From positions 3,087,647-3,151,646 of the forward strand of contig JAJEKV010000005.1 in the NCBI GenBank assembly GCA_021234155.1: a stretch of 64,000 bases of DNA, written 5' to 3'. A program made the translations under genes and the position numbers. Of the stretch, positions 29,104-41,269 are shown piece by piece. The notes beneath the pieces were generated by a model. The model was not told where the DNA came from. It worked only from the letters and a program-made list of their open reading frames with translations, and did no database searches. The stretch is from Isoetes taiwanensis (lineage: Eukaryota; Streptophyta; Lycopodiopsida; Isoetales; Isoetaceae). Within the stretch, counting starts at the first letter, position 1. The number at the start of each line of letters is the position of its first letter.

Positions 29104-32100
29104 TAAGCTAAGTTTAGTGCTAAGGTTAGCTCTTAATTTTGCCTAATATTTAACAAATATGGTGATGCATTTGCCTTAATTTCCTCTATATTTGTGGCAT
29201 AGGGTTCCCATACACCTAGTAGTCATCTGCTCAAATTGAAACATGGCCCTCGGCTCATACTCCCTTTACTAGTGATTGATGTTTGTTCAAGCTAGTGTAT
29301 AATGGTACAAGTATTTTCCCTCATATTGGAGTACTAGTATTCTATTCCCCCTTCTATTGTCTTAGAGCTTGGGATGTGCTACAAAATGGTTGTGAATTAG
29401 TGACATTATTTCTGTTCGGATATTTGCTTATAGATGTTTTATCCTGGTATTGATTGGCACCTTACAGTTGCTGTGTTGCATCCATTAGGTATAATTACTC
29501 ACACGGTGTTCCTGTGCATTTTGTTACATCTGACCAACTTGGATTCTAACATTAAATTCAGCATGTTATTTTGGAAAGATGAGATTCGGTTTTTTTTGGA
29601 GCATGATTCTATTGGGAACTAGAGGCGGGGTAATAATTGTATTTTCTGATCTTACTGAAGTTTACCAAGTTATTGGGATATATTGGGCCAAGTGCGCATG
29701 TTAAGATCTGTAGCCTTCAAATAGATAGATTATGTGCACAAGGGCGCACTCAAGTCGATTAAAAATATCGCGATAACTTAGGTAACATTGGACATTGCTT
29801 GATGGCCGTTCAATAGCTTTTGCTACATCTTCTAAAGCCCCTCGCATCCACTGTATATCTTATGGTTGCATGGCTGCATATGGCATTCGTTGCAGGAGTT
29901 TATGTGGGTTTATTTTGATTGCATTGGTATTTTGTATGTATCTAAATGTATGTGCTATCATGCATGGGTGGTACAATACTTGGTGTATTGCAATTATACT
30001 CAGACTTGGCTCTAACCATGGTAAGATGTAAAGTTAAATATTGGGTCGTAACCATTATGGTGTAGTATTTTACCACGACTTAGAACTTCAACAAAATATT
30101 GCAATTTTTATCTAAGTTTGTTGGGGGCCGAAACCCTAACTTACCAGAAAACCTAAGTATGAGGCGCATTCTTGCCGGCCCGTCAGAAGACTACGGATTG
30201 TGGCATAGCTTTCATCCACCTTTTGCTGATGTGTCCACGCTCGTCGATTCGGACTAAAATATCATCTTGTGGATTGATCTTGGCCAAATTCACGGGTAAC
30301 TAGACTCCAGCATCACTTTAATCTTTCTGATTAAGTAATAAGCACATTTTATTAGCTTAGTTCTAAGCAATGCGGCCGGCATTAGGGCGGAGACGGATCT
30401 ATAAATATGGTATTTCTCCCTTTCTATATTGCATTTGATCCATGAGCAAGATGGCAGAACTGGAGGCTCATAATAAAGGCCTGAGGGCGACAAGATTTCA
30501 AAGGGTGTGGAGGCATCTACCGCAACTTAGATATTGTGGCCTTATCCAATTCCATTGAAGATGGCGATTAGGAGGAGACATCTGACCAAATCGGGTCTCC
30601 CTTTATATTTAGAATTTAAATTCTTACACCACTACTATTGAATCTGATTTTCTACTTTCCAAATTTGCTGGGTTATTAAGGTTTATAGCAGTATATACTC
30701 TTTATGCATAAGCTAGGCCTGTTTTAGTTATGGTTTCCTCTATTCCTGTATTGCTGGTTTTGTTCAGAATAAATTTGCTTAAATGCCTGTTTCCAGCATT
30801 TATATCTCCATTTAATTTCGTTTTCCTTCTCCATTTAATTTCAAGGGTTTCCTACTCCATTTAACTTCGATTTCCATGTTCTCCTTGTAATCCACATGTT
30901 TTTGGGCTGATGATGTTCACTTTATACATTTCCAGTAGTATTTATTGAGCTTTTTCTCTTATCCACTATTTGTTGCACCCTTGTAGTTTCCTTAATTATC
31001 TAGATATCTTGTTGGCATAAGATTGACCAAGGTTTTGTATATTGGATTACTAACTATCTGCATTTGTTTCCCCCTTTAGTCCTATGCTTCTATAGTCTGG
31101 GTATTACATCTTTATCTGCCATGGTTTAATGGGTTTTCAGCATGATGCATCTGCTTAATCCATAACATTTTGCATGTGCTAGCTCCAGCAATATGGTATA
31201 TGGGCATTTCCTGTTTAAATGATTTGTATCATATAATCATGCTTAGATCTTTGAGCCTAGTAGTGTTAGTCTTATTCTGGGATTGGCCCCTTAGGCTGCT
31301 TTTATTAATCAGTATTACATCTTTATCTGCCATGGTTTAATATGTTTTCAGCATGTTGCATCTGCTTAATCCATAACATTGTGCATGTGCTAGCTCCAGC
31401 AATATGATATATGGGCATTTCCTGTTTAACTGATTGGTATCAGATAATCTTGCTCTTTATGATCCATAAATGTACTGATTTCCTTCACATTATAACCATC
31501 TCTAGGTATTTGTTTATGTTGGCCTTGAATCTTAAAAGCGTACATTGCATTTTAAGTCGGACTTATGTGCTTTTGGTCTCGATCTGCTATGGTTACCTTC
31601 GACTAGTTTCTCAATATTTTTACTTAACATGGCTGTAGTTCCACCCCGTTCACCCAACCCTTTTTAGCTTAAGTGGAGTGCCACCCCTTTGGTTTATGAT
31701 TTTACTCTAGTTCTCTCGATTTATTGGTTTATTAGCTAGGGTTGTGCCATCACCTGAATTAGAACCTGTCCTTAGGAATATTAGTTTGGGCTGGAATTTC
31801 CCGATATATGACTTTATGGTTACATTTTTTCTGCAACCATCGCTTAATTATCGATATGTCTTCCTTTATCTAGCATACAACCTCAATGGGCATTAGGATC
31901 TTGACATTCTTTTTAATTACATTATTTTGGTTTATTGTTCAAATGTAATTTGAGTTAAATTATCATTAAATTATGGCGATTTTTTTACGTAATTTCTATT
32001 AATTTGTGGGTAAAGGGCGAAGGCCAAGGTAGTTCATTGCTTACCCGCTAGCATATGCATTTTACCCTTCTTAGGCTAACAAGTGCATTTTCTTTGCGCA

Positions 32101-33036
32101 GTAACCTTGAACTTCTTCTCCCATGCATTAATGGATTTGGTATGCTTACGGATTCATTCTTCAAGCTTATGAACACAACTTTAATCTTGTTTCTGGTTTA
32201 CCTCAATTTGGTGAGTTAGCAGTCTGCTTTGAGCAGCAGAATTTTTGTACGACATGTGGTAATTAACTTTCTACTTGCAATACATCCTCTGAGTTGAAAA
32301 CTGGAGTCACTATTGTTATCACTTGTTTTCTATTCTGCTTTTGTTGCCTTTGTATATGATTATTGAATAAAATTTTGGTTCTCATTCTGATGTACCTTGG
32401 ATAGACCAAAAATATGTCTCAATATTTCATGTCTTTGGAAGAAAAATAGTGTCTGCATCTGTATACGTGGAAATCAAGACTAATGGCTATCATTGTTTTC
32501 TCATCTTTCTGTTTTTTCCTTTTGTAAAATATCATGTTTTTCCTATGTAAAGTATCCTCAGGTCCATATTATTTGATATTTATCGGCATGCCATCTAAGT
32601 TATTTGTCTGCTTTGTTGTGCATCATTAAGTTTGATGTTTGCAATTTATTGTAACTAAGTCTCATTTGCTATGAGTTTTGCTCAGCTTATTACTGAAAAT
32701 ATTGCTTGAAGGCTTAATATATGAGTGCATCTTTTAAGTGAACTAAGAGTGGTTGTTGCATGGATTTGGTCCAATTATTTTAGCTGTTCCAAATCATTGC
32801 TACTTGAATGTTTTGTATAGTAAAGCCTGGGTTAGGTTAATCTGAGTAGTATATTTACATTGGGATCTCTGTTAAAAGAATAATCGATCTATTATTGGGC
32901 ACAATGTATTGTATTTTATGATGGTCCCATGATCTCTAAGGCTTTCCTGTTTAGGATCCAATAAATCCAGTTGTCCTAATTAGTTAGTCTAGGGCTTCTT
33001 GGATGTCTGGTTGAAACTTAAGGTTTTGGCTAGGCT

Positions 33037-33040
<4 letters not shown>
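29100..33040. repeat. Block bounded by (TA)n, probable element remnant
   Basis: 3.9 kb with no convincing gene. Its right end, GGATGTCTGGTTGAAAC...GGCTAGGCTGGTT then (TA)n, resembles the right end of family 1 copy B (AGATGTCTGAACC...GGCTAGGGCTTG then (TA)n). An internal direct repeat of about 140 bases occurs at 31,105-31,245 and 31,314-31,455. Confidence 0.5.

Positions 33041-33073
<33 letters not shown>
33041..33073. repeat. (TA)n microsatellite
   Basis: Separates the preceding block from family 2 copy A. Confidence 0.93.
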
Positions 33074-33075
<2 letters not shown>

Positions 33076-34834
33076 ATAAATATAAATATATATTCAATGT
33101 CCACTGAATAGCTCTTCTTTTGCCATCTAACTACCAAGAATATTCTTTTGCCATCTAACTACCAAGAATTCTAAGGTCCTTTTGGCTCTGAATTTGCCTT
33201 ATTTGGCAACTTGATTCAATGTTCTCCGATTCTCTCTTCTTTAGCCCTTGCTCCTATGGGTTGTAATAGTCATGGCCAATTTCCAAGAAATGCCTCAAAA
33301 TCCTATGGCCAGACATTTGTCTTAATATGTTTTTGCAGTGCATAGATATGGCTATAGGACACCTTTGATATCTGCACAGATGACCTAATCCATATATCCA
33401 TATGGTCCATTTTCACTTACGGTTTCTATGATGCATAACTTGAATTTCTTTCTCACAAAGAAATTCTCGTAGCATGTTATGCTGGTGCTATCAAATGATG
33501 TCGTATTGGCCATGTTGTATAAAGCATTTGATGCCATAAAATTAAGCTTGACAATGCCTGAGCTTATTTATGATTTTGTATGCACATTTGCTGCTATTTC
33601 AGTTTAAAACCTTGTAGCCTTCAGGACCATGGTACACAAAGATTCTGGAATACTTCTAAGAAGTTTATGTGAATGTCATGCGCATAATTGTCTGGTCCAA
33701 AGCAAGTTATTATACTTGACCATACCATGACCCGTTTGTTGGACCCTTTTGTTGGACCACGAGGGACTAATTTTTGTAATGCAATATCGCATTGGCCATT
33801 GGTGTGTGTTTTTAGGCACACATAATTGGATAGAAGATGTGGACCTATGCCAAATATAGTGGCTCTTTAGAAAAAAGTTTATATTTCCCCTTAAGACATG
33901 GCTTATAAACCACACACGATGCCTTGAGGTTGGCTCATAATTTTAATAATCATTTTAATGTTTGGCCTGGACCTTGCATATATTATGCAGTTGGGCATCC
34001 AAATAATATCGTGTTTGCATTAGATTTTAAGTCAAGGCATGGTGCATGGAATATCGTTCATAAGCTAGCCTATATTGCCCGGTTAGTATCTTTGAATAAT
34101 TGCCTATGGACAAGATGGTGTAGGACCATATACCGGAGCTGCCAAAATATGATCAAAGCAAAACTTTTGTGATTAAACCATCTGCTTTTCGCTTAACCCT
34201 AAAGAGCGGACTTGGATTTTGAAGCAAAGCGATTACGGCGGGATTCTAGGTTAATGAGAGTTGCAAGCAATGGAAAAATCGTCAAGGGCGATTTCTTTAC
34301 AAAGAGACCGGATTCCACATGCTTCAAAACGATTTTTCGATGCAATGAAGTGACTTCCCTTCAAAATATGGTATTTCTTCTTAGACCTTGTACTCCTCTT
34401 TTTACAACATCTATTCGGTAAAAATGATCCGGCATGATCTTGAAGGGCGCGTATTAGTTTCTACATTGTTTGCCCTAAATGCTTAGTTCTCATTTAGAAA
34501 CCTAAATGTCCAAAGCCATCTGCGACACTTGAAACTAGGGTCGGCCCAGCTCACGGTCACGGCGCCCATTTTATCTGCTTTCTGCGCTCTGACTTTACTA
34601 TAGCCGGCTGTGCATGAAGATCTGAAAGCATACTATGCATTTAAGCAAATCTATCTTGTTTATTATGACCATTCTGTTTTCATTTCAAGAATATTTGCGG
34701 TTAAGCGGATTCAATATGTCATCCCCATGGATATCTTCCATCCGAGACTCTATCCATATATCCATCTGCTGAATCTATACATTTACAATCCGGTTTGCCT
34801 ATATCCCGAACTATCAAGGGCGGATGGTTAGGCA

Positions 34835-35037
34835 AGCTGAATATTACTATGGCAAGTGTTAATGTGCTTTTTGTAAGATCGAAGATTTGGAAGGAACCAA
34901 AGGGTTCGCGGACATGGCGACAAAGGTTACCAGCAATAATAATGAACACATATACCGATGCATATTATAGAGCTGCGGAAGGCGAATCGATGATGGCGTC
35001 CTTCCTTAAAACCGGGTTTTTCTATTTTGTCCGGTAG
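34835..35037 (+). pseudogene. Exon-like segment conserved among family 2 copies
   Basis: The frame contains MASVNVLFVRSKIWKEPKG and ESMMASFLKTGF and stops at 35,037. Copy C has the similar MAGVNVLLEDRRIWKEQKN ... KSMMASFLKTGF (52,880-53,118), and copy B a broken version near 50,040-50,200. Two of three copies keep it open, so it may be a captured exon. No family was recognised. Confidence 0.35.
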
Positions 35038-36999
35038 AGCTTATAGTTCTAGTTGACCTCAAAACTAGACACATAATGCTATGTCGTGGTTCTTTAATGT
35101 TTTATGCATTTCTATCTTTTGCTTCTTGATTTAAGTTGCAAAGGGCAAAGGCGATAAGCCATGGAATTCTCAAGCTTACGGCGCCCTTGCCTTTTTACCT
35201 ATTAAGCTAACTAAGGTATTGATTGGGTGCGGTAAACCTTGAGTTCCATTTCCCTTACATCTTGTGTTCAGTTTGTGGAACGTCTTTGGAGAAGTGCTAC
35301 TTTAAGGACAAAATCTGCTTTTGTGATCTTTATCTCATGTTGTTGCTTAAAACTGTCTACATATAAGGTATCTTGCAATGCCTTAGTTTCATGTTTTGCA
35401 AGGCTTTTCGAGAAAAGGAGCTACCGGTAATACTCTCTGCATTTTCTAAAACTATATCTGCTATAGCTCATATCTTTGATTTCAAGAAATCTTTGTCTTA
35501 AATTTCTTCATAAAGAAAGCACTATTTGACTTTGCATATGCTCTATTTTAAATGATCGATGTATTTATTTCTCGGAAGAGTGTCAAAGGCCTTAACTGTT
35601 GTAGCATATTTCAAGAAATATAGTGTCAATAAACCACCATTGGTTTGCCTTACCAAACTTCAATGCTCCTTATACGCTATTGCATATTTCAAAGTGTTTT
35701 TATTTAATGGGTACATATGTACCAGATGCACACATGCTGATTAATTTGTTGTAAAGGGAGTTCTTGCATGAAGCATGCATTGAGTGCCACTAAAACATGT
35801 TAGAAATATGATTGTTAAAGTGGTCCAAAGATTCAACATGAAATGCACACCTTTTGTTTTGGTTTATTTAGGCAAAATGGACCTATGTGCATCTTTGCAT
35901 TTCCATTCTATCTTAGTACATTTTTGTCCGACATATGGATGAACTTTACTAAAGGTATCTATCTCTCGTAAAAGTTAACTATAGTCTCTTTAATCATGCT
36001 TAGAATTATGCACTTTAAGGTGTTTGCATATCCACGACCATTAAGCGATAGTGATGCAATATTCTGATCATACATGTGCATTCGGGCATAAACTTGCATG
36101 TTTGCTGAAAAGTTCTACTAGACCATGCATTTTGCACCGGGAAAAGATCATCTAGCGATCTGCTTTTTGCATGCAATAGATATTGTATGATTTGGTAGTA
36201 TTTGACCATGCATATCGAGCTTAAGCATCTATTATGATGATTTCATAGCACGCTTACTCTACTATCTAGATGTCAACACATGCTTAGTTGAAATTGCATT
36301 TTTCCTCACCGCTGACATGCTTATTTGCTGAAATAGGCCATGCACATGGATTTCTTGTAGTGGTTTTGGCTACAATCTGGTAGGCTTACACCACGATAAC
36401 CGTAAAGCCACTAAGTAAAGTTAACTAACTTTGGAAATGAATTATGGATTTGTGGCAAGGTTCCATATGGCTTCCCATTGATTGATAATGGTTGCGATAA
36501 GCCTTAGCCTCTCGGGAGGTTAAGGGCAACCCGACTATATATTCTGGACTTGGTTGCTAGTATAACTAGTATGGGCCTATGGAACCTTCCACATTCGTAT
36601 GGTTATATTCTTCATGCTTTCCCAACCCATGTCTCGGTTGTGTTGCGTAGAAGATTTACAAGAATTCACTCTATGCATTTTTTACACATGGAAAATTGTG
36701 CTAACACTTCTGATGTTTAGGCTGGTTTGCTACTGCACCTCTCAATCAATCTCATTTCTGGATGGTACTACAAGACCAGCAATCCACAACTATCTTATAC
36801 TCCAAAAAATACCTTAAGGGGAGAGACTGCTCTGCGATCATGTTCCTGGATGTAAATAATATGCTAAGCCTTGCTGTTAAGTTCAATAAAACAAGGTATG
36901 ACTCTTCTATGTGCACTGCATTATATCTGATTGCTTTGCTCAACTACTTGAGCCATGTAGTTGGCTACCATCATGTATCGTTTTACACCCAGTAGCTAT

Positions 37000-37450
37000 C
37001 GATGCATAAAAAATGCTAAATATGGGGTGTTCCCAATCTACATTGTTCACTACGTGAACTGGAGTTTTTAACTCTAACTTGAAATTAATCATCGGACATG
37101 TGTACACAACAGTCAAGTTATGTTATTTTTTGACGTGTAGTTGGCAGGGAGGGCCCCTATGGTTGCATAGGGACCACCATTACATATCTCTCTGTGCTTA
37201 CAAGCCATTGATGCATGTGTAATGCTGAATATGGGGTGCTCCCAATCTGTTTTCTTCAATATGGGAACCAAGGTTTTTTCCATAACTTCATACTGTCATT
37301 ATGCATAAATGCACAACAATACGGTTATCAGTATTGCAGAAGTAATGCTAAATATGGGGTGTTCCCAATCTGCTCTTTATACTATATGAACCAGGGTTTC
37401 TACCCTAACCTTTATCATTATGCAGACGGACACAACAATATTGTTTGTGC
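37000..37450 (+). repeat. Short tandem-type repeats in family 2 tail
   Basis: Three diverged copies of ATGCTRAATATGGGGTGYTCCCAATCTG starting near 37,011, 37,221 and 37,346, each followed by a TATATGAACYAGGG-like segment and an ACACAACA word. Confidence 0.75.
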
Positions 37451-37755
37451 TACTTCAAAAATAAATAGAACTCAGTCAACTGTTTATGCAGAAATGCAGT
37501 GGCTGCAATGATATAAAGAAAGCAGTTCTATACACACAAGGATGAGCTAGGTCTAGGCTTATGATCTGGCAATAAGAACAGGACCTCTATGCTCATCTCA
37601 TACAGGTATGTACACGGTGCAAGTTATAATCATATTATTTCATGTTCAGTTGGCAGGGAGGGCCCCTATGGTAGTATAGGGACCCTCTCAGCCCTTATAC
37701 TTCCTATAAATGGGACCCACTTGTCTTCCGGGAGGAGGTAGGGCCAAAAATTTAT

Positions 37756-37897
37756 ATATATCTTATATTATAAAATTATAGCGTGTGTCTTCAATGGAGC
37801 CCTAAATCGGACGATCGAGGATTTGATTGACCAATGGTGGAGATGATGTGTGCGTGTCTTCAACTAAAATTTCATCTCGACTATGGCTTCAATATGA
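37756..37897 (-). repeat. Conserved flank of R-Y tract 2
   Basis: The reverse complement matches 62,440-62,570: GTCGAGAT..AAATTTTAGTTGAA, CATCTCCACC.TTGGTCAATC, AAATCCTCGATC and ATAATATAAGATATATA. This defines a repeat family in inverted orientation here. Confidence 0.85.
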
Positions 37898-38232
37898 AAG
37901 GGAAAAGGAAAAAGGAAAAAGGAAAAGGAAAAGGGAAAGGGAAAGGGAAAAGGAAAAGGAAAAGGAAAAGGAAAAGGAAAAACGATGAAAGGGAAAAGGG
38001 AAAAGGGAAAAGGAAAAGGAAGGGAAAAGGAAAAATCGATGAAAGGGAAAAAGGGGAAAAGGGAAAAGGGAAAGGGAAAGGGAAAAAAAGGAAAAGGGAA
38101 AAGGAAAAGGGAAGGGAAAAGGGAAAATGAAAAAAGGGAAAAGGGAAAAGGAAAGGGGAAGGGGAAAGAAAAACGATGAAAGGGAAAAAAGGGAAAGGGG
38201 AAAAGGGGAAAAAGGAAAAGGGGAAGGGAAAA
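37898..38232. repeat. R-Y tract 2 (purine on plus strand)
   Basis: GGGAAAAGGAAAA-type words with a few CGATGAAAG breaks. The minus open frame of 141 residues over it is low-complexity. Confidence 0.92.
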
Positions 38233-38561
38233 ACAGATTGGATCAATCGCACTAATAATACCGTAGTGGATTTAGTCCAAAAAGATTCCTTTTCAAAAAA
38301 CCCCAAAATTTGGTACTTTTGGCATATCTTAAAAACATTTAGATAAAGTCCTTTGACCTTAAAAAAAAGTGCATTTTAGAACAAACAAACAAAGTACAAC
38401 ATTTATAATTAAAAGGAGGTTGTTTTTGGTAGTATTTTAAACGCTTTTCACTTGACACAGGCATGCGTATCACACAAACACAATACTAAGAACAGGTTAG
38501 AAGCATCAAAGAAACTGCAAAAATGATACAAGGCCAAAATATGATGTAAAATAGATAAGAA

Positions 38562-38583
38562 TGTCTATCTTGGCGCATAGACA
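38562..38583. repeat. Dispersed hairpin copy 1 (TGTCTATC...CATAGACA)
   Basis: TGTCTATCTTGGCGCATAGACA. First of about 15 related inverted repeats between 38.5 and 46.7 kb. Confidence 0.75.
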
Positions 38584-38682
38584 TGCACCTGTTTAAACAA
38601 GCCACATTTTAAAAGTCATCATTTAAGTGCAAATAATGATACAAAGGCGTTTTCATCCAAAGTGTAGTTTAAAGAAGAAAAG

Positions 38683-38707
38683 CATGTCTATGCGGCGCAT
38701 AGACATG
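38683..38707. repeat. Dispersed hairpin copy 2, perfect
   Basis: The 10-base arms CATGTCTATG and CATAGACATG pair perfectly around CGGCG. Confidence 0.9.
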
Positions 38708-38818
38708 CTCCCTTTTTAAAGGCGATTTCTTTTTGAAAGTCAATATTTAACAATAAATGTTATTTTTTGGGTTTATAATCGGACACACAATTTTAAATGT
38801 CATGGGGACCTCCTTATC

Positions 38819-39065
38819 TTTAAGGGGTCATCATGAAACATTGTGTTCTTTCACCGTTGTTCTGGATCCGTTTCTTCCTCCTCTTCCTCTTCCTCTTCCG
38901 GTTTTCCACCTCGGGTTCTTTATCTACCACCGCAACAACTCAACATACTCAAGCTTGGTGATCGGTGTTGCACGATCACGGGCATCGTGGCTCTGACCGC
39001 TTATTCCCGCTTGATCGCCACCGTCCTTTACACCCACTTCTTGTTTCTCATCGGGCAAGTTCATT
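38819..39065 (-). pseudogene. Last exon part of methyltransferase-like gene: basic C-terminus
   Basis: Continuation of the methyltransferase reading frame: LPDEKQEVGVKDGGDQ..., ITKLEYVELL, then after a one-base shift VVDKEPEVENRKRKRKRR..., ending TQCFMMTP and a stop at 38,819-38,821. The Lys/Arg run is a plausible nuclear localisation signal, which would fit an enzyme acting on chromosomal DNA. The shift lies at TTGCGGTGG, where a CAG/CTG-type error is suspected. Confidence 0.6.
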
Positions 39066-39464
39066 AAAGAACATATCACGGACTTAATGAAAGCAACACT
39101 ATCGAGAATCATACTCCCATTGCAACACGATTCACGACCCTTCCTCAAAGCACATGAAATGGTCGTGCTGCGAGGCGAAAATGCATCCACAACCCGTCTC
39201 ACGGTTGTGAAAACATTTCGAAGCCCGTTGATTAGGCTGCGGGCTTCGGCATCTTGCGGGTTGACAACGCCGACCACAGTGAACCAGGTCGGTCAACCTG
39301 ATAATAGCTGGGGGCTGGAAGACATTTCGGTAGTCCATTCCACAGGTTTGTAGTGTTGTAAAGGTCCCCGGTGCCTAGTGTCTTTGTGGTAACCGATGTG
39401 AATCTGTTCAAATCGTTTATAAGTCTAGCACCCCCACCATGGCCACGGATGTTGGTCTTCACCA
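39066..39464 (-). pseudogene. Methyltransferase-like exon with motif I (SAM-binding)
   Basis: Minus strand, starting after TTTGTTTTACAG. It reads KTNIRGHGGGARLIND, then in a neighbouring frame IHIGYHKDTRHRGPLQHYKP, then VVGVVNPQDAEARSLINGLR and VVDAFS..STTISCALRKGR. In amino-type DNA methyltransferases the SAM pocket is a D-F-G-GTT segment followed by A--GR, and DAF--xSTTxxCALxKGR sits where it should, after motif IV. The glycines are not preserved as read. Frame shifts lie near GAACAG and CTG-like triplets. The assignment is by motif pattern only; other SAM-dependent families are possible. Confidence 0.6.
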
Positions 39465-39532
39465 CTGTAAAACAAATGAAAGAAGTCGAGACAATTAGGG
39501 ACACCAAGTTTAAAAAGAGATCTTGGACTTAC
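39465..39532 (-). other. 68-bp GT-AG intron
   Basis: Donor ATATG|GTAAGTCC and acceptor TTTGTTTTACAG|TG on the minus strand. The flanking protein segments (GFEPAI before, VKTNIRG after) read on with a one-base discrepancy. Confidence 0.65.
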
Positions 39533-39957
39533 CATATCGCGGGCTCGAATCCGACATTGCGGTGTTCCTTGGCGTTATTGAACCAAGCCGGCTTGGTTGG
39601 TGGAGTGAAAGACAGCGATCCTCCACCAAGGTCTTTGTGTTTAGCTTTACGGTAGTTTGTGAAAGAGTCAAACTCTAGCGTTTAAAAGCGCGTCGTCACC
39701 TCATTTGTCGAACAACTTAAACCCGTAGGGTATGTCGACAATGATCAAGGAGTAGTCACCAGTTTCAACGCTCTGTCTATCTTCACACAATCCCTGGTAG
39801 ACTTGGTAGAGACAAGGTGGCCAAATTCATCAAAATTCTCAAAAGCGCACTTCAGACAATCACCGATCGGCCTCTTGTACCCTTTTCAACTTGGTCTTTC
39901 ATCTTTTGCTTGCTTCACCAAAGTCAAAAACCTGGTGGTACCGGGTCTTTTTTTTCT
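39533..39957 (-). pseudogene. Methyltransferase-like exon with motif IV (DIPYG, catalytic)
   Basis: Starts after ATCTTGCAG. The frames read RKKRPGTTRFLTLVKQ, DCLKCAFENFDEFGHLVSTK, RDCVKIDRALKL, DYSLIIVDIPYGFKLFDK and WFNNAKEHRNVGFEPAI. A hydrophobic strand followed by DIPYG matches catalytic motif IV, [DNS]PP[YFW], of N6-adenine/N4-cytosine DNA methyltransferases, with Ile in place of the first Pro. Motif IV before motif I is the beta-type order. Two frame breaks and two stops are present as read. The enzyme, if real, would transfer a methyl group from SAM to an exocyclic amino group; target base and sequence cannot be told. Confidence 0.6.
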
Positions 39958-40044
39958 CTGCAAGATAAAAGTGAGTACTCCATGCAACTCCATGCATGGT
40001 ATGGCAAAGATCAACTTTTTGTGCGCGCACAACAAAGATTTAGT

Positions 40045-40165
40045 TTTGTCCATGCTTTGGCATAGACAAGCCGAGGTTTTGTCTATCTTGGCGCATGGAC
40101 AAAACTAAAATTTGTTATGTGGCGACAAAGAGACTTCGGCTTTGTCTATCGCGGCGATAGACAAA
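40045..40165. repeat. Three hairpins in tandem within an intron
   Basis: TTTGTCCATGCTTTGGCATAGACAA (40,045-40,069), TTTTGTCTATCTTGGCGCATGGACAAAA (40,077-40,104) and TTTGTCTATCGCGGCGATAGACAAA (40,141-40,165). They lie in the intron between coding segments at about 40,205 and 39,957. Confidence 0.85.
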
Positions 40166-40204
40166 TGGTAAGATGCAAGATAAAAAGCAAGCAAATACTT
40201 ACCG

Positions 40205-40650
40205 GTTAGTAAAATTTGAGGCAAATTGTTTTATTTTCTCCTTCGGACGAGGGAAATGAATTACAGACTCTAACTTTTTTCCAAGTGTGCGCCAATTTAA
40301 ATGGAGCATTAGTTGTTCTGACCGTAGCACAATCTTTTGGGGCTGCAAAGCTTGATGTCGATCTGAGGACAAAACCCTCTGGTGAAGTGGCGAGTACTCC
40401 TTTGTTTAAACTTCGTGCTTTGCATTTCTTCTAAGGTGAATCGCCGAGTCGACAACTTTTTGCGAGAACCTCGCCAAACTTTGTCCATGTTTTGAGGCCT
40501 GCATTTCCCTCAAGGCATCACACTCATATCCTTTTGTTTGGAGGGCTCTCCCCTTTTCTTTTGTCTCGGGGCTTCTTCCCCTTTGTCTTCAAGGTCTTAC
40601 GTCGCATACATATCAAAATTTTCTCTGCGGATCCCAAATCATGTAGTGCT
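40205..40650 (-). pseudogene. Upstream exon of methyltransferase-like gene, basic region
   Basis: The minus strand is open, with few breaks: DLEDKGEEAPRQKKRGEPSK, NMDKVWRGSRKKLSTRRFTL, EEMQSTKFKQRSTRHFTRGF, KLCSPKRLC, then in a shifted frame APFKLAHTWKKVRVCNSFPS. It ends at a GTAAGT donor near 40,203. Highly charged and without a known domain; likely the linker before the catalytic part. A TAA just before the donor is one of the breaks. Confidence 0.5.
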
Positions 40651-41269
40651 ACCTAAAAAGATTGAGTGTCTATCTCTTGCATGGAGTAAGGTGAGATTCA
40701 AACACAACAACTAGGGAAACTTACGTAGTGCACGAGGCTAGGTGAAAACAGTTAATGCGTTATTTAATCAATGAAGTCGGCATCTTTTTGATGCATTAAG
40801 TCAAAGCGGCCTCAATTGCACATTGCTCCTTTAAAAGCGAGATAAAAGCGTCACGGATCATCCTTTATGTCTTTTCTTTCCGGGTTCTCTTGCCCTATAA
40901 TTATCATATTCTCTGTTGCATAAATTTAATTTTTATCGACAAGCTCATGCTCAACCTTGTAGTCGTTGTCGTTTGTGGCTCATAGCAAGTTTTGCTTCAC
41001 GTCGATTACACCAGCGTGAGCGACGGCGAGAGATGATGAGAAGATTGCTTGTTTGGTTCTTTCCAATTACGCCTTTTTGCCTTAAATGTGTGTGTTTCCA
41101 CCAATCACAATGTACATGTAATTGTCGCCTCTTCTTTCTTAAATTCTTCCAAAGGTTTTACGATTACTTAGGGATTAACAATCACTACGTGTGGGGACCA
41201 CGATTGCATTACCGGCCACGATTCTCTCTTTTAAAGGCCGCCCGGTGGATTCGGATAAATCTTTCTTAC

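Larger units (their letters stand above)
33090..37755 (+). repeat. Repeat family 2, copy A (longest)
   Basis: Starts near AATGTCCACTGAATAGCTC after (TA)n and ends TCTTCCGGGAGGAGGTAGGGCCAAAAATT before a TA-rich stretch. A 28-bp tandem duplication (TCTTTTGCCATCTAACTACCAAGAAT) lies at its start (33,108-33,166). Its tail (37,000-37,700) contains three copies of an AATGCTAAATATGGGGTGTTCCCAATCTG unit and two of GGCAGGGAGGGCCCCTATGG. No transposase was recognised. Confidence 0.82.
38233..38818. other. Intergenic or 3' flank of the methyltransferase-like gene
   Basis: No gene is seen. It holds two of the 25-bp hairpins, at 38,562-38,583 and 38,683-38,707, the second being a perfect 10-base-arm hairpin. 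Confidence 0.6.
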
